The notes below the pieces were generated by a model. That model was not told the DNA's origin. It saw only the letters and a list, made by a program, of their open reading frames with translations, and made no database searches. Shown here in pieces: positions 1-6,288 of a stretch of 6,912 bases of DNA (its first letter is position 1; every line of letters begins with the position of its first letter). The stretch is taken from assembly GCA_039812985.1 (NCBI GenBank), contig JBDHUL010000040.1, positions 1-6,912 on the forward strand. Reading direction: 5' to 3'. This DNA is from JAPUDS01 sp039812985 (GTDB lineage: Bacteria > Patescibacteriota > Saccharimonadia > Saccharimonadales > Saccharimonadaceae). The translations under genes and the position numbers were made by a program.

Positions 1-272
1 ATAAATTATTTATCTCTCGTATTTTTACATATATTGGTAAAATATCGTATTCAATCTATGCGATACATTTCATTATCATGGGTAGCTTGGCGACGTATAC
101 ATTTCAGCGACTTTACCCAGCCATGTCATACGGAAGGGCTGCAGCGATAACCTTTGCGGTGTATGTTGCAGCAGTCTTCATGTCAGCGATTGTCCTTACG
201 AAGTATGTCGACCAGCCTTCACTTCGACTCAGCCGTTACATAGGGACGAAGATTTCAAGGATGCCGAAGTAG
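1..272 (+). CDS. Acyltransferase-3 family membrane protein, C-terminal fragment (5' end outside window)
   Basis: The reading frame is open from base 3 and ends at TAG 270-272, giving the last 89 residues. The segment begins with an aromatic/hydrophobic stretch containing YIGKISYSIYAIHFIIM, the signature late helix of acyltransferase-3 (OafA/YrhL-like) proteins, usually seen as 'LGKISYSLYLxH'. A final membrane helix follows (about residues 45-65 of the fragment). It then reads KYVDQPSLRLSRYIG, matching the family's terminal 'E(K/R)P' region, here with DQP in place of the usual E-R/K-P, and ends in a short basic tail. Family members are polytopic inner-membrane enzymes that transfer acetyl or other acyl groups to surface polysaccharide, peptidoglycan or lipid-linked sugars. 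The catalytic His/Arg region lies upstream and is not visible, so the substrate cannot be judged. An internal ATG at 78 is not the start, because the family motif begins before it. Confidence 0.82.
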   Translation, partial: KLFISRIFTYIGKISYSIYAIHFIIMGSLATYTFQRLYPAMSYGRAAAITFAVYVAAVFMSAIVLTKYVDQPSLRLSRYIGTKISRMPK

Positions 273-295
273 GGTATAGGAAGATAGAACGCATC

Positions 296-332
296 AAAAA
301 TAGTTGTAATTAATACACTTTCCTATTTTTTA
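296..332 (+). terminator. Weak AT-rich hairpin with T-run after the acyltransferase gene
   Basis: AAAAATAG (296-303) is the exact reverse complement of CTATTTTT (323-330). The 19-base loop holds a nested TGTA/TACA pair, and the descending arm runs into further T residues. The position, 24 bases after the acyltransferase stop and before glmS, suits a rho-independent terminator. The stem has only two G-C-type positions, so stability would be poor and the pairing could be a chance effect of local A/T richness. Confidence 0.3.
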
Positions 333-341
333 AGAAAAACA

Positions 342-370
342 TTGATTTTTTGTATCTCTCACGATAGCAT
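342..370 (+). promoter_or_regulatory. Candidate promoter for glmS
   Basis: TTGATT (342-347) and TAGCAT (365-370) are separated by 17 bases, and each matches the sigma-70-type consensus at four of six positions. Transcription starting about seven bases downstream would give a leader of roughly 30 bases that still includes the AAAGGA (393-398) ribosome-binding site of glmS. The region is AT-rich, so other hexamer pairs can be drawn. Confidence 0.3.
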
Positions 371-385
371 AAGGGGAGTTTGCAA

Positions 386-424
386 ATGAATGAAAGGATA
401 TTCTTTATATGTGCGGCATTGTAG
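386..424 (+). other. Possible 12-codon leader ORF overlapping the glmS start
   Basis: An ATG at 386-388 opens a 12-codon frame (MNERIFFICAAL) that ends with TAG at 422-424, 14 bases inside glmS and out of frame with it. The purine-rich AAGGGGAG at 371-378 lies seven bases before this ATG, a better Shine-Dalgarno placement than that of glmS itself. If translated, it would deliver ribosomes across the glmS ATG, allowing translational coupling or attenuation. No similarity to a known leader peptide is recognised, and if transcription begins near 377 the AAGGGGAG would be largely absent from the message. This is a candidate only. Confidence 0.2.
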
Positions 425-2235
425 GCTATATCGGTGACAAACAGGCTCAACAGGTACTGATAAGCGGGTTGAAACGGCTCGAGTATCGCGGCTATGACAG
501 TGCAGGCGTGGTAACACTTAACAAAAAAGCTTCCCCGACCCTCCTGCGCGCCAAGGGGAAAGTAGCCGAACTTGAGGCAAAAATTATTGCCCATCAAAGG
601 GATGACACGGTGGGGATAGGTCACACGCGTTGGGCGACACACGGTGTCCCGAGTAAGCGCAATGCACATCCGCATACGGTCGGTGATATTTACTTGGTGC
701 ATAACGGCATCATCGAAAACTACCAAGAACTGAGAAGTATGCTAAAAAGCCGCGGGTATGATTTTAAAAGCGACACCGACACCGAGGTGCTCACGGCGCT
801 GGTTGACTTGGTGTACCAGAAGACAAACAATTTGCTTGAAGCAGTGAATGGGGCGCTCAAAATGGTCGTCGGAGCGTACGGAATTGCCGTCATGAGTGCT
901 GACCACCCAGATGAAATCGTTGTGGCAAGGAAAGGCAGTCCGCTGATACTTGGGGTCGGTGAAGGAGAAGTGTATATTGCTAGTGATGCCAGTGCGTTGG
1001 TGGGATATACCGACCAAGTGATTTATCTGCGTGACGGCGAAATTGGTCGTTGCACCAAAGACGGCATCAAACTCTATGACTTAACAGCCAAAGCCGTTGA
1101 AGCCAAAGTTGAAACACTCGAAATCGATCTCCAAGCTATCCAGAAAAAGGGCTTTGACCACTTTCTGCTTAAAGAAATTCATGAACAACCAGAGAGTCTT
1201 CGTTCGACCCTGAGCGGCCGTGTTGATCCCGCGACCAACCGTGCACGGCTTGGTGGACTGAACATGACTGAGGCCGAGCTACGAAAGGTCAAAAATATTA
1301 TCATTGTCGGCTGCGGCACGGCTTATTTTGCCGGTATGCAAGCGAAATACCTTATGGAGCAAATGCTTGAAGGGGTCTCTGTGCAGGTTGAGATTGCTTC
1401 TGAACTTCGCTACCGTGCGTTTACTGTTCCGGAAAATTCGGTAGCGCTCATCGTTTCGCAGTCAGGTGAAACGGCTGACACGTTGGCTTGTCTCACCGAG
1501 CTAAAACGTCGGGGCGCAAAATGTCTCGGAGTGGTAAACGTTGTGGGGTCTACGATTGCACGCGAAGTTGACGGCGGGGTGTACGTCCATGTCGGGGCGG
1601 AGATTTCTGTCGCCAGTACAAAAGCCTTTACGTCGCAGGTAGTAGCCATAACTATCTTTGGTCTTATGGTTGCGCAAGCGAAGGGACTCGGTATCAAAAA
1701 ACTGCACGAGTATATAGAAGAACTGGACTTGTTGCCGACTGAGATTGAAAAAACTATTGAAAAACATGAGGCCGAAGTAAAAAAAGCCGCGCAGAAATAC
1801 GCAAAATACGACCACGCGCTCTATATAGGCCGTGACACGCTTTACCCAACTGCCATGGAGGGCTCGCTGAAGATAAAAGAAGTCAGCTATCTGCATGCCG
1901 AAGGTTACCCGGCGGGTGAGTTAAAGCACGGGGCTATAGCGCTTGTTGACGACAGGTTCTTTGAAGTCTGTTACATACAAGACAACTGGTTGTACGAAAA
2001 AACGCAGAGTAACCTTATAGAAATGAATGCGAGGGGGGCACATGCGTTGGTGATTACTGACACCGACAAGCGAATTGCAGCTGAAACTATTATCCGCGTC
2101 AATACGAAACTGAAGCTGTTCACACCCCTTGTCTTTAACGTGATTTCCCAGCTGTTTGCCTACTATGTGGCGGTCGCTCGCGGCAACAACATTGACCAGC
2201 CGCGCAACCTCGCAAAAAGTGTCACGGTTGAGTAG
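409..2235 (+). CDS. glmS: Glutamine--fructose-6-phosphate aminotransferase (isomerizing), GlmS
   Basis: This cytoplasmic enzyme converts fructose-6-phosphate and glutamine to glucosamine-6-phosphate and glutamate, the first committed step to UDP-GlcNAc for peptidoglycan and surface glycans. At 608 residues it is one shorter than the E. coli enzyme. The protein starts MCGIVGYIG, so removal of Met exposes the nucleophilic Cys of the class-II glutamine amidotransferase domain (about 2-230). That domain also shows HTRWATHG (72-79), HNGIIEN (98-104) and SDTDTE (121-126). Two SIS domains follow, with GCGTAYFAG (301-309), SQSGETADTL (350-359), VASTKAFTSQ (401-410) and the EVSYLHAEGYPAGELKHG stretch (491-508) holding the isomerase Glu491 and His507. 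The canonical C-terminal tail has Lys603. The start is forced: an in-frame TGA lies at 391-393 with no other start codon between. AAAGGA (393-398) is the likely ribosome-binding site, at a rather long 10-base spacing. A mild variant is KHGAIALV where many homologues have KHGP(L/I)AL. All key residues are present. Confidence 0.97.
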   Translation: MCGIVGYIGDKQAQQVLISGLKRLEYRGYDSAGVVTLNKKASPTLLRAKGKVAELEAKIIAHQRDDTVGIGHTRWATHGVPSKRNAHPHTVGDIYLVHNGIIENYQELRSMLKSRGYDFKSDTDTEVLTALVDLVYQKTNNLLEAVNGALKMVVGAYGIAVMSADHPDEIVVARKGSPLILGVGEGEVYIASDASALVGYTDQVIYLRDGEIGRCTKDGIKLYDLTAKAVEAKVETLEIDLQAIQKKGFDHFLLKEIHEQPESLRSTLSGRVDPATNRARLGGLNMTEAELRKVKNIIIVGCGTAYFAGMQAKYLMEQMLEGVSVQVEIASELRYRAFTVPENSVALIVSQSGETADTLACLTELKRRGAKCLGVVNVVGSTIAREVDGGVYVHVGAEISVASTKAFTSQVVAITIFGLMVAQAKGLGIKKLHEYIEELDLLPTEIEKTIEKHEAEVKKAAQKYAKYDHALYIGRDTLYPTAMEGSLKIKEVSYLHAEGYPAGELKHGAIALVDDRFFEVCYIQDNWLYEKTQSNLIEMNARGAHALVITDTDKRIAAETIIRVNTKLKLFTPLVFNVISQLFAYYVAVARGNNIDQPRNLAKSVTVE

Positions 2236-2260
2236 TCGAGGCCGCTGGCGAGCAGCACTC

Positions 2261-3394
2261 TCAGGAGACTTTCTTTTTATCTTCGCATCGGCTAATACAA
2301 GCTCCAATATCGTTTCGGAATCGCTCAGAACTAAACTGGGCTGCCGACCGCGTAATCTCATTTTTTAAAAATGTTTTGCCAATAGTTGCACTAAGAATAC
2401 TCTGGAGGCTGGCTGAGGTTTGCTCTGCAAAGGTGAGGCCATTGACGTCAGGTTTTACATAATCGAGTGCCCCTCCGGCTTCATAGGCAATAACGGGTAG
2501 TCCGGCGGCGAGGGCTTCTACGGGCGCAACACCAAAGTCTTCTTTCGAGGGGAAGATAAATAAGTCAGCTTTTTTGATGAACACATTTCGCTTTTCGTCG
2601 TCAACATAGCCAGTGAAGGTGACTGTTGGTCCGGCAAGAGACTTGAGGCGCGGTAGGTCTGGCCCGTCTCCAATGATGACGAGAGGCCACTTCAGCTGAT
2701 TGCAAGCTTCAATGGCAACGTCGAGTCGCTTCGCAGGCACGACACGACCCCACCAAATACAATTCGGTACTTTTGGAATTCTGCTTTTTTCACCACGTGG
2801 TGAAAGTTGTATGAACTGTTCAATATCAATCGGTGGAAAGACGACGGTGCTCTCGCAGTCATAAAATTTTTTAATATCCTGCTGAATACTGGTTGAGTTA
2901 GCGATAAAATGATCAACTTTCTGTGCGGCCGCGTAATCACGTTTGCGGAGGGGTTTGACGAGTAGACGCATGCCGAGACGCACGAGCCAGTACGGGCGCA
3001 TACTTGGCCGCGTCAAATATTCATCGTACTGAGCCCAGTAGAAGTGGACGGGCGTATGGCAGTAGCAGATATGTTGTTGCGAGCTAGCTTTTTGAACAAA
3101 TTTTGCCTCACCGTTACCGGTAATACTGATAAGTATGTCGTATGACGAAAGGTCAAGTTTTCGAAACCAGTACTGACGTAGGACGGGTAAAAATCGTCGC
3201 AACGACGAAAAGGGCCAGTGCTGTAAGTACCCGGTAATGACCGCATCGTCAAGGCGTTTGCGCCAAGCAGCTGAGCAATAGGAGGTGTAGATTGGGGCCT
3301 CAGGATAAAGTCTGTGAAATTGCTCCACGACCTTTTCTCCGCCGCCAGTTTTTGTGATCCAATCAGTCACAAGCGCGACACGTGAGCGGTTCAT
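2261..3394 (-). CDS. Glycosyltransferase family 4 (GT-B fold), WbaZ-like
   Basis: A 377-residue cytoplasmic or membrane-peripheral enzyme expected to move a sugar from a nucleotide donor to a lipid-linked glycan. The N-terminal domain has the glycine loop TKTGGGEKV (14-22) and YCHTPVHFYW (111-120), resembling the YCHTP motif of WbaZ-type mannosyltransferases. The C-terminal donor domain has GRVVPAKRLDVAI (216-228), IGDGP (241-245) and EDFGVAPVEALAAGLPV (285-301), where Glu285 and Glu293 form the EX7E pair of retaining GT4 enzymes. The tail is short and basic. The frame is open upstream to an ATG at 3451, but I prefer the ATG at 3394-3392. It gives the normal family start (RVALVTDW), overlaps the preceding gene's TGA as ATGA, and has GAGGAG four bases upstream. 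The overlap implies translational coupling to the sugar transferase. The donor is not determined; a mannose- or related-sugar transferase is a guess from the YCHTP motif. Confidence 0.92.
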   Translation of the reverse strand: MNRSRVALVTDWITKTGGGEKVVEQFHRLYPEAPIYTSYCSAAWRKRLDDAVITGYLQHWPFSSLRRFLPVLRQYWFRKLDLSSYDILISITGNGEAKFVQKASSQQHICYCHTPVHFYWAQYDEYLTRPSMRPYWLVRLGMRLLVKPLRKRDYAAAQKVDHFIANSTSIQQDIKKFYDCESTVVFPPIDIEQFIQLSPRGEKSRIPKVPNCIWWGRVVPAKRLDVAIEACNQLKWPLVIIGDGPDLPRLKSLAGPTVTFTGYVDDEKRNVFIKKADLFIFPSKEDFGVAPVEALAAGLPVIAYEAGGALDYVKPDVNGLTFAEQTSASLQSILSATIGKTFLKNEITRSAAQFSSERFRNDIGACISRCEDKKKVS

Positions 3395-4821
3395 GTATCT
3401 CCTCGCAATATAACTCGGAGTGTACGCAAGATGATGGCGATATCGGTCCAAAATGACCAGTTCTGAACGTAGTACAGGTCAAGGGCACGACGTTCATCAA
3501 AGCGTATCGATCGTCGTCCTGACACAACAGCTAGCCCAGTAAGGCCAGACTTGACGCTGAGTATCGTGTGCCATTTTTCAAACTTATCGATTTCGTGAGG
3601 CACAAGCGCGCGTGGTCCAACGAGGCTGAGATCGCCGCGGATGACATTAAAAAGCTGAGGCAATTCGTCGAGGCTGAATCGACGGATAAATCGCCCAACT
3701 GGCGTAACCCTAAAATCCTCTTGGAGCTTGTCCCCGTTCTTTCGATATTCGTCGATAAGCTCTGGACGGCCGATCATAGCGAACACCTCTTCATCAGTTT
3801 TGCCATCATATTTCGCGTAGTGAGAGCGGAATTTGTAGAGGTGGAATACACGGCCAAACCGCGTCACCCGGTTCGCCATAATGCCGCTCATGAGTACGCG
3901 CCCTTTCGGGTCGTTGAGTTTAATTGCGAGTGCTACGAGGAGCATGATAGGTAGGAGTATAATACTGGCAAGTATGCTGACTACGAGATCGAATGCGCGT
4001 TTAACAATGCGTCCGTACCCTATGAGCGGTGTTATGTGAACGGTGATGATAGGTAACCCCGCCACGACGTCAGAGCTGTGACGCGATGTCGCGAGCGCTT
4101 TGTGCGCGGGTATATACTGGTAAACAATATGATGGTCAACTGCAGCTTCGTATACATCATTGCTCTCGTTGCTATCGGTTTGCATGATGACGTCGGGGCG
4201 GACAGTCTTGAGGGCCTGATGGAGAGTATCAAATACTCGCACATCTTTTAGGGTGAGTGGCATAGTTTGTTTGGTAACAACACCAACTATGGAGTAGCCT
4301 GTCCGCGGGTCATCAGCAATTTGGTCAACAATACGAACGGTAGCCTCGCTGTTGCCAATGACGAGTAGCCGTTGTGCCCCGACCCCATGATCGAGTAATA
4401 GTAAGCGACCAAACCTCAGAAGGCTCCGTACGCAAACGAGCACGATAAAACTGATGACGAAGGCGTAGATTGCGACAAGCTTACTTGGGAAGAGTGGCTC
4501 GGACGTAAAGAAGCTGACAGCAATCATCATCACGACCCCAAGTGCGGCCGCTATGAACAAGCGGCCAATCTCGCGCGGGCGGTAGGCGTAGATATTGCGT
4601 CCGTAGAGACCAAGCATGTAAAAGAGTACGAGCCAAAACGGAATCAATACGGCCACCGAGCCAATATAAGGGATGGCCGATATCGTGACATGTGGCATGT
4701 TAGGGGATCCTATGAGCCACGTAACGCGCAAAATATAGGCAGCAGTAAATGATAGTAGGAGTGCAACTACGTCACCAAGTGCGAGAAGAATTCGATAGAC
4801 AAAAGAAGCATTGTTTTGCAT
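3391..4821 (-). CDS. Polyprenyl-phosphate sugar-1-phosphate transferase (WbaP/WcaJ-type phosphoglycosyl transferase)
   Basis: A 476-residue membrane enzyme expected to move a sugar-1-phosphate from a nucleotide sugar to undecaprenyl phosphate, the initiating step of capsule, exopolysaccharide or O-antigen synthesis. Four N-terminal membrane helices (about 10-31, 51-71, 86-104, 114-134) are followed by a Rossmann-like region (about 150-265, LLVIGNSEAT) as in PF13727. The catalytic PF02397 domain comes last: KRAFDLV with the re-entrant helix and its Pro291, YKFRS (329-333), and SLDELPQLFNVIRGDLSLVGPR (383-404) with the Asp385-Glu386 dyad of this superfamily, then LTGLAVVSGR and a membrane-associated LDLYYVQNWSFWTD. 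There are variants: the usual GPVFFxQ segment reads GRVLMSGIMANRVTRFG, GPRP reads GPRA, and GLWQVSGR reads GLAVVSGR. The sugar is unknown. The start is the only ATG/GTG/TTG after an in-frame stop at 4876-4878. No Shine-Dalgarno precedes it. It sits 10 bases after the polymerase-like gene and overlaps the next gene by four bases. Confidence 0.94.
   Translation of the reverse strand: MQNNASFVYRILLALGDVVALLLSFTAAYILRVTWLIGSPNMPHVTISAIPYIGSVAVLIPFWLVLFYMLGLYGRNIYAYRPREIGRLFIAAALGVVMMIAVSFFTSEPLFPSKLVAIYAFVISFIVLVCVRSLLRFGRLLLLDHGVGAQRLLVIGNSEATVRIVDQIADDPRTGYSIVGVVTKQTMPLTLKDVRVFDTLHQALKTVRPDVIMQTDSNESNDVYEAAVDHHIVYQYIPAHKALATSRHSSDVVAGLPIITVHITPLIGYGRIVKRAFDLVVSILASIILLPIMLLVALAIKLNDPKGRVLMSGIMANRVTRFGRVFHLYKFRSHYAKYDGKTDEEVFAMIGRPELIDEYRKNGDKLQEDFRVTPVGRFIRRFSLDELPQLFNVIRGDLSLVGPRALVPHEIDKFEKWHTILSVKSGLTGLAVVSGRRSIRFDERRALDLYYVQNWSFWTDIAIILRTLRVILRGDT
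3399..3404 (-). promoter_or_regulatory. Ribosome-binding site that decides the glycosyltransferase start
   Basis: Read on the minus strand, GAGGAG ends four bases before the ATG at 3394-3392. It lies inside the last codons of the sugar-transferase gene. Together with the ATGA stop/start overlap it supports this ATG over the one at 3451, which would give 19 extra residues with no family match. Confidence 0.8.
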
Positions 4822-4830
4822 CTGATATTT

Positions 4831-4858
4831 ATTATACAGGGGCTGTGTTGGGCGTAAA
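4831..4858 (-). promoter_or_regulatory. Candidate internal promoter for the sugar-transferase gene, possibly leaderless
   Basis: On the minus strand, TTTACG (4858-4853) and a perfect TATAAT (4836-4831) are 16 bases apart. The -10 hexamer overlaps the TAA stop of the preceding gene and ends nine bases before the ATG at 4821. Initiation seven or so bases downstream would leave a leader of only about 2-3 bases. This fits the absence of a Shine-Dalgarno sequence. The -35 block lies within coding sequence (codons for F-T-P near residue 458), so it may be coincidental. Confidence 0.45.
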
Positions 4859-6229
4859 GCATCTGCTCGGTCCGACTATAGCTACAAATATACCAATCCA
4901 TACGTAACAGTACATTACGTTTATGTAGCTGCCAAACGACCAAAGTTGAGTCATGAGGGCGGTGGTAGTCCCAAACACAAAGGTTAACCGAGGTGTCAAG
5001 GGGCGCGTAATTATTCTTCTGAGGGTGTACGCAACCGGTAGTATTAGGCCAATCAAACCGGTAATGCCCAGTTCGGCAAGAACGAGTATATACCATATAT
5101 ATACGGTGAGATTGCTTGGGGCCTGCGGTGTACTATGGTGTTGAACGTATGTGCCAAGATTTCCCATACCCACGCCAAATAGTATAGTTCTCGGACTGTC
5201 ATTCCATGCGTCAAGCGCAAGTTCAGCAGCGTTAATACGGTCATTTGAGGACGCTTGGACGAAACCCTCAGGAACGAAGCTCTTAGTGTTTCTTGTCGCT
5301 GATTCAACATGAGCTGAGACAGTTTTTTGTGCAATCCGGAGATGTCCTAGTGTGAGGTGGTCGATCATACTGACAGTGGTATTGTATGCAATATATGGTG
5401 TGTCACGGTAGCGCACGCTTGCCGAGATGATAAGCAAGCCAAAAGCCGCCACAATTCCTGCTCCCACCAAGGCGGATCGTACAAAAAGATGGCGAACTGG
5501 TTGGTGCTTAAAACCATAGAGTATTGTGCAGAGGACGAGCGAGACAATGATGGCCATAAAGGCGCCGCGCGAAAATGTCAGTCCAATAGCAAGCGATGTA
5601 ATGGTGAGCGAAAGTGTAGCCAGTCGAGATTTGTGTTTCCAAAAAAGAGCCGCAAACAACGAGGGAAGTAAGCTATTCGCGAAGAACTGGGGTTCAGCGG
5701 AAAATAAGTTGATGCGTGGAAATCCAAACACTTGGTCGGAGCAGCCGCTACAAAGTGTACCTAAGGCCGTTGGGTCAAATGATGCGATAATCAGCTGTAC
5801 AAGGGCAAGACTCCCAAAAACAAGGCCACTCCACAGCAGTGTCCTGAATAAGGTGTCTTTCTGGGACTTTGTGAGATGATGCCAAACTGCGTATCCACAG
5901 ACCCCAAGGATAATGAGAGCTATGAGTGAGCCACAGTAGAGCATGGTGCGCGACAGTGAATTTGTCGTTACGAGCCCGATGACAATTGTCGGGATAAGTA
6001 AAATCATAAATAGCCTCGGCAACCACTGCTTATGAGAGGGGGTTGACGGGCGTTTCGCAAGTAAAGACGTGCAGCTTATGACAAATAATGCAGCGATCAC
6101 TTGGTACAGCCCGATACGAAACGAAGGGAAGTTTAATACCGGTAGCGAAATAGATGGCCAAAACGACACAGGGGCTGCAAATACAAGGCCAATAAGCAGC
6201 CAGTAGCGAATTGTGTTGATTTGACGCAT
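4832..6229 (-). CDS. O-antigen ligase/polymerase-like membrane protein (Wzy/WaaL superfamily)
   Basis: A 465-residue polytopic protein with about 11-12 predicted membrane helices. Two features place it with the O-antigen ligase/Wzy superfamily (PF04932). One is a central TFSRGAFMAIIVSL (218-231). The other is a large extracytoplasmic loop (about 271-372) that includes SSNDRINAAELALDAW (327-342) and FGVGMGNLGTYVQHH (351-365), followed by a helix with N373 and LAELGITGLIG (384-394). An earlier segment, PRINLFSAEPQFFANS (171-186), resembles the 'R..LFSEP.FF' stretch of Wzy-like proteins. Members polymerise or transfer undecaprenyl-diphosphate-linked glycan on the outer face of the membrane, and sequence alone does not separate the two roles. 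A linked glycosyl-1-phosphate transferase and GT4 gene favour exopolysaccharide or wall-glycan assembly. The ATG is forced: an in-frame TGA lies at 6253-6251 with no other start between. Only a poor AGGT precedes it. It is the first gene of the minus-strand cluster. Confidence 0.9.
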   Translation of the reverse strand: MRQINTIRYWLLIGLVFAAPVSFWPSISLPVLNFPSFRIGLYQVIAALFVISCTSLLAKRPSTPSHKQWLPRLFMILLIPTIVIGLVTTNSLSRTMLYCGSLIALIILGVCGYAVWHHLTKSQKDTLFRTLLWSGLVFGSLALVQLIIASFDPTALGTLCSGCSDQVFGFPRINLFSAEPQFFANSLLPSLFAALFWKHKSRLATLSLTITSLAIGLTFSRGAFMAIIVSLVLCTILYGFKHQPVRHLFVRSALVGAGIVAAFGLLIISASVRYRDTPYIAYNTTVSMIDHLTLGHLRIAQKTVSAHVESATRNTKSFVPEGFVQASSNDRINAAELALDAWNDSPRTILFGVGMGNLGTYVQHHSTPQAPSNLTVYIWYILVLAELGITGLIGLILPVAYTLRRIITRPLTPRLTFVFGTTTALMTQLWSFGSYINVMYCYVWIGIFVAIVGPSRCFTPNTAPV

Positions 6230-6236
6230 GGTACCT

Positions 6237-6265
6237 AGTATACCCTCTGGTCAACCGGGCGTAAA
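6237..6265 (-). promoter_or_regulatory. Promoter of the surface-glycan cluster, probably leaderless
   Basis: On the minus strand, TTTACG (6265-6260) is followed after 17 bases by TATACT (6242-6237), five of six matches to the -10 consensus. Only seven bases separate the -10 from the forced ATG at 6229, so transcription should begin at or next to the start codon. The -35 block reads TTTACGCCC, the same nine bases as the internal promoter at 4858. A small GGTA...TACC inverted repeat (6230-6244) covers the -10 and could be an operator, although its arms are only four bases. Confidence 0.55.
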
Positions 6266-6276
6266 ACCGTTACACT
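6248..6276 (+). promoter_or_regulatory. Weak candidate promoter for the GtrA-lexA pair
   Basis: TGGTCA (6248-6253) and TACACT (6271-6276) are 17 bases apart with four of six matches each. The -10 ends 12 bases before the ATG at 6289, leaving a leader of only about five bases. Its spacer contains the -35 block of the divergent promoter, so the two would compete for polymerase or share a regulator. The 59-base intergenic region must hold a plus-strand promoter somewhere, but the exact hexamers are uncertain. Confidence 0.3.
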
Positions 6277-6288
6277 GGGTAATAAGGT

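Noticed and set aside
78..272. Separate 64-residue small membrane protein starting at ATG 78
   Set aside because: The frame continues upstream with the acyltransferase-3 helix motif, so this is the tail of a larger protein.
273..408. glmS ribozyme or other riboswitch upstream of glmS
   Set aside because: The spacer is only 136 bases, AT-rich, with no recognisable ribozyme core, and the element is known mainly from Firmicutes.
2244..2256. GCTG/CAGC hairpin as a bidirectional terminator between glmS and the GT4 gene
   Set aside because: There are only four base pairs, and no T-run directly follows on either strand.
3395..3451. ATG at 3451 as the start of the glycosyltransferase
   Set aside because: The extra 19 residues match no family feature and overlap the sugar-transferase domain end, while 3394 has GAGGAG and an ATGA overlap.
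3568..3954. 128-residue plus-strand open frame opposite the sugar transferase
   Set aside because: It is antisense to a clear PF02397 gene, has no family resemblance or ribosome-binding site, and is explained by the codon pattern of the real gene.
6251..6276. LexA operator (SOS box) in the divergent region around AACCGG...CCGTT
   Set aside because: The two half-like sequences do not pair as a consistent palindrome without gaps, and the lineage's LexA box is not known to me.
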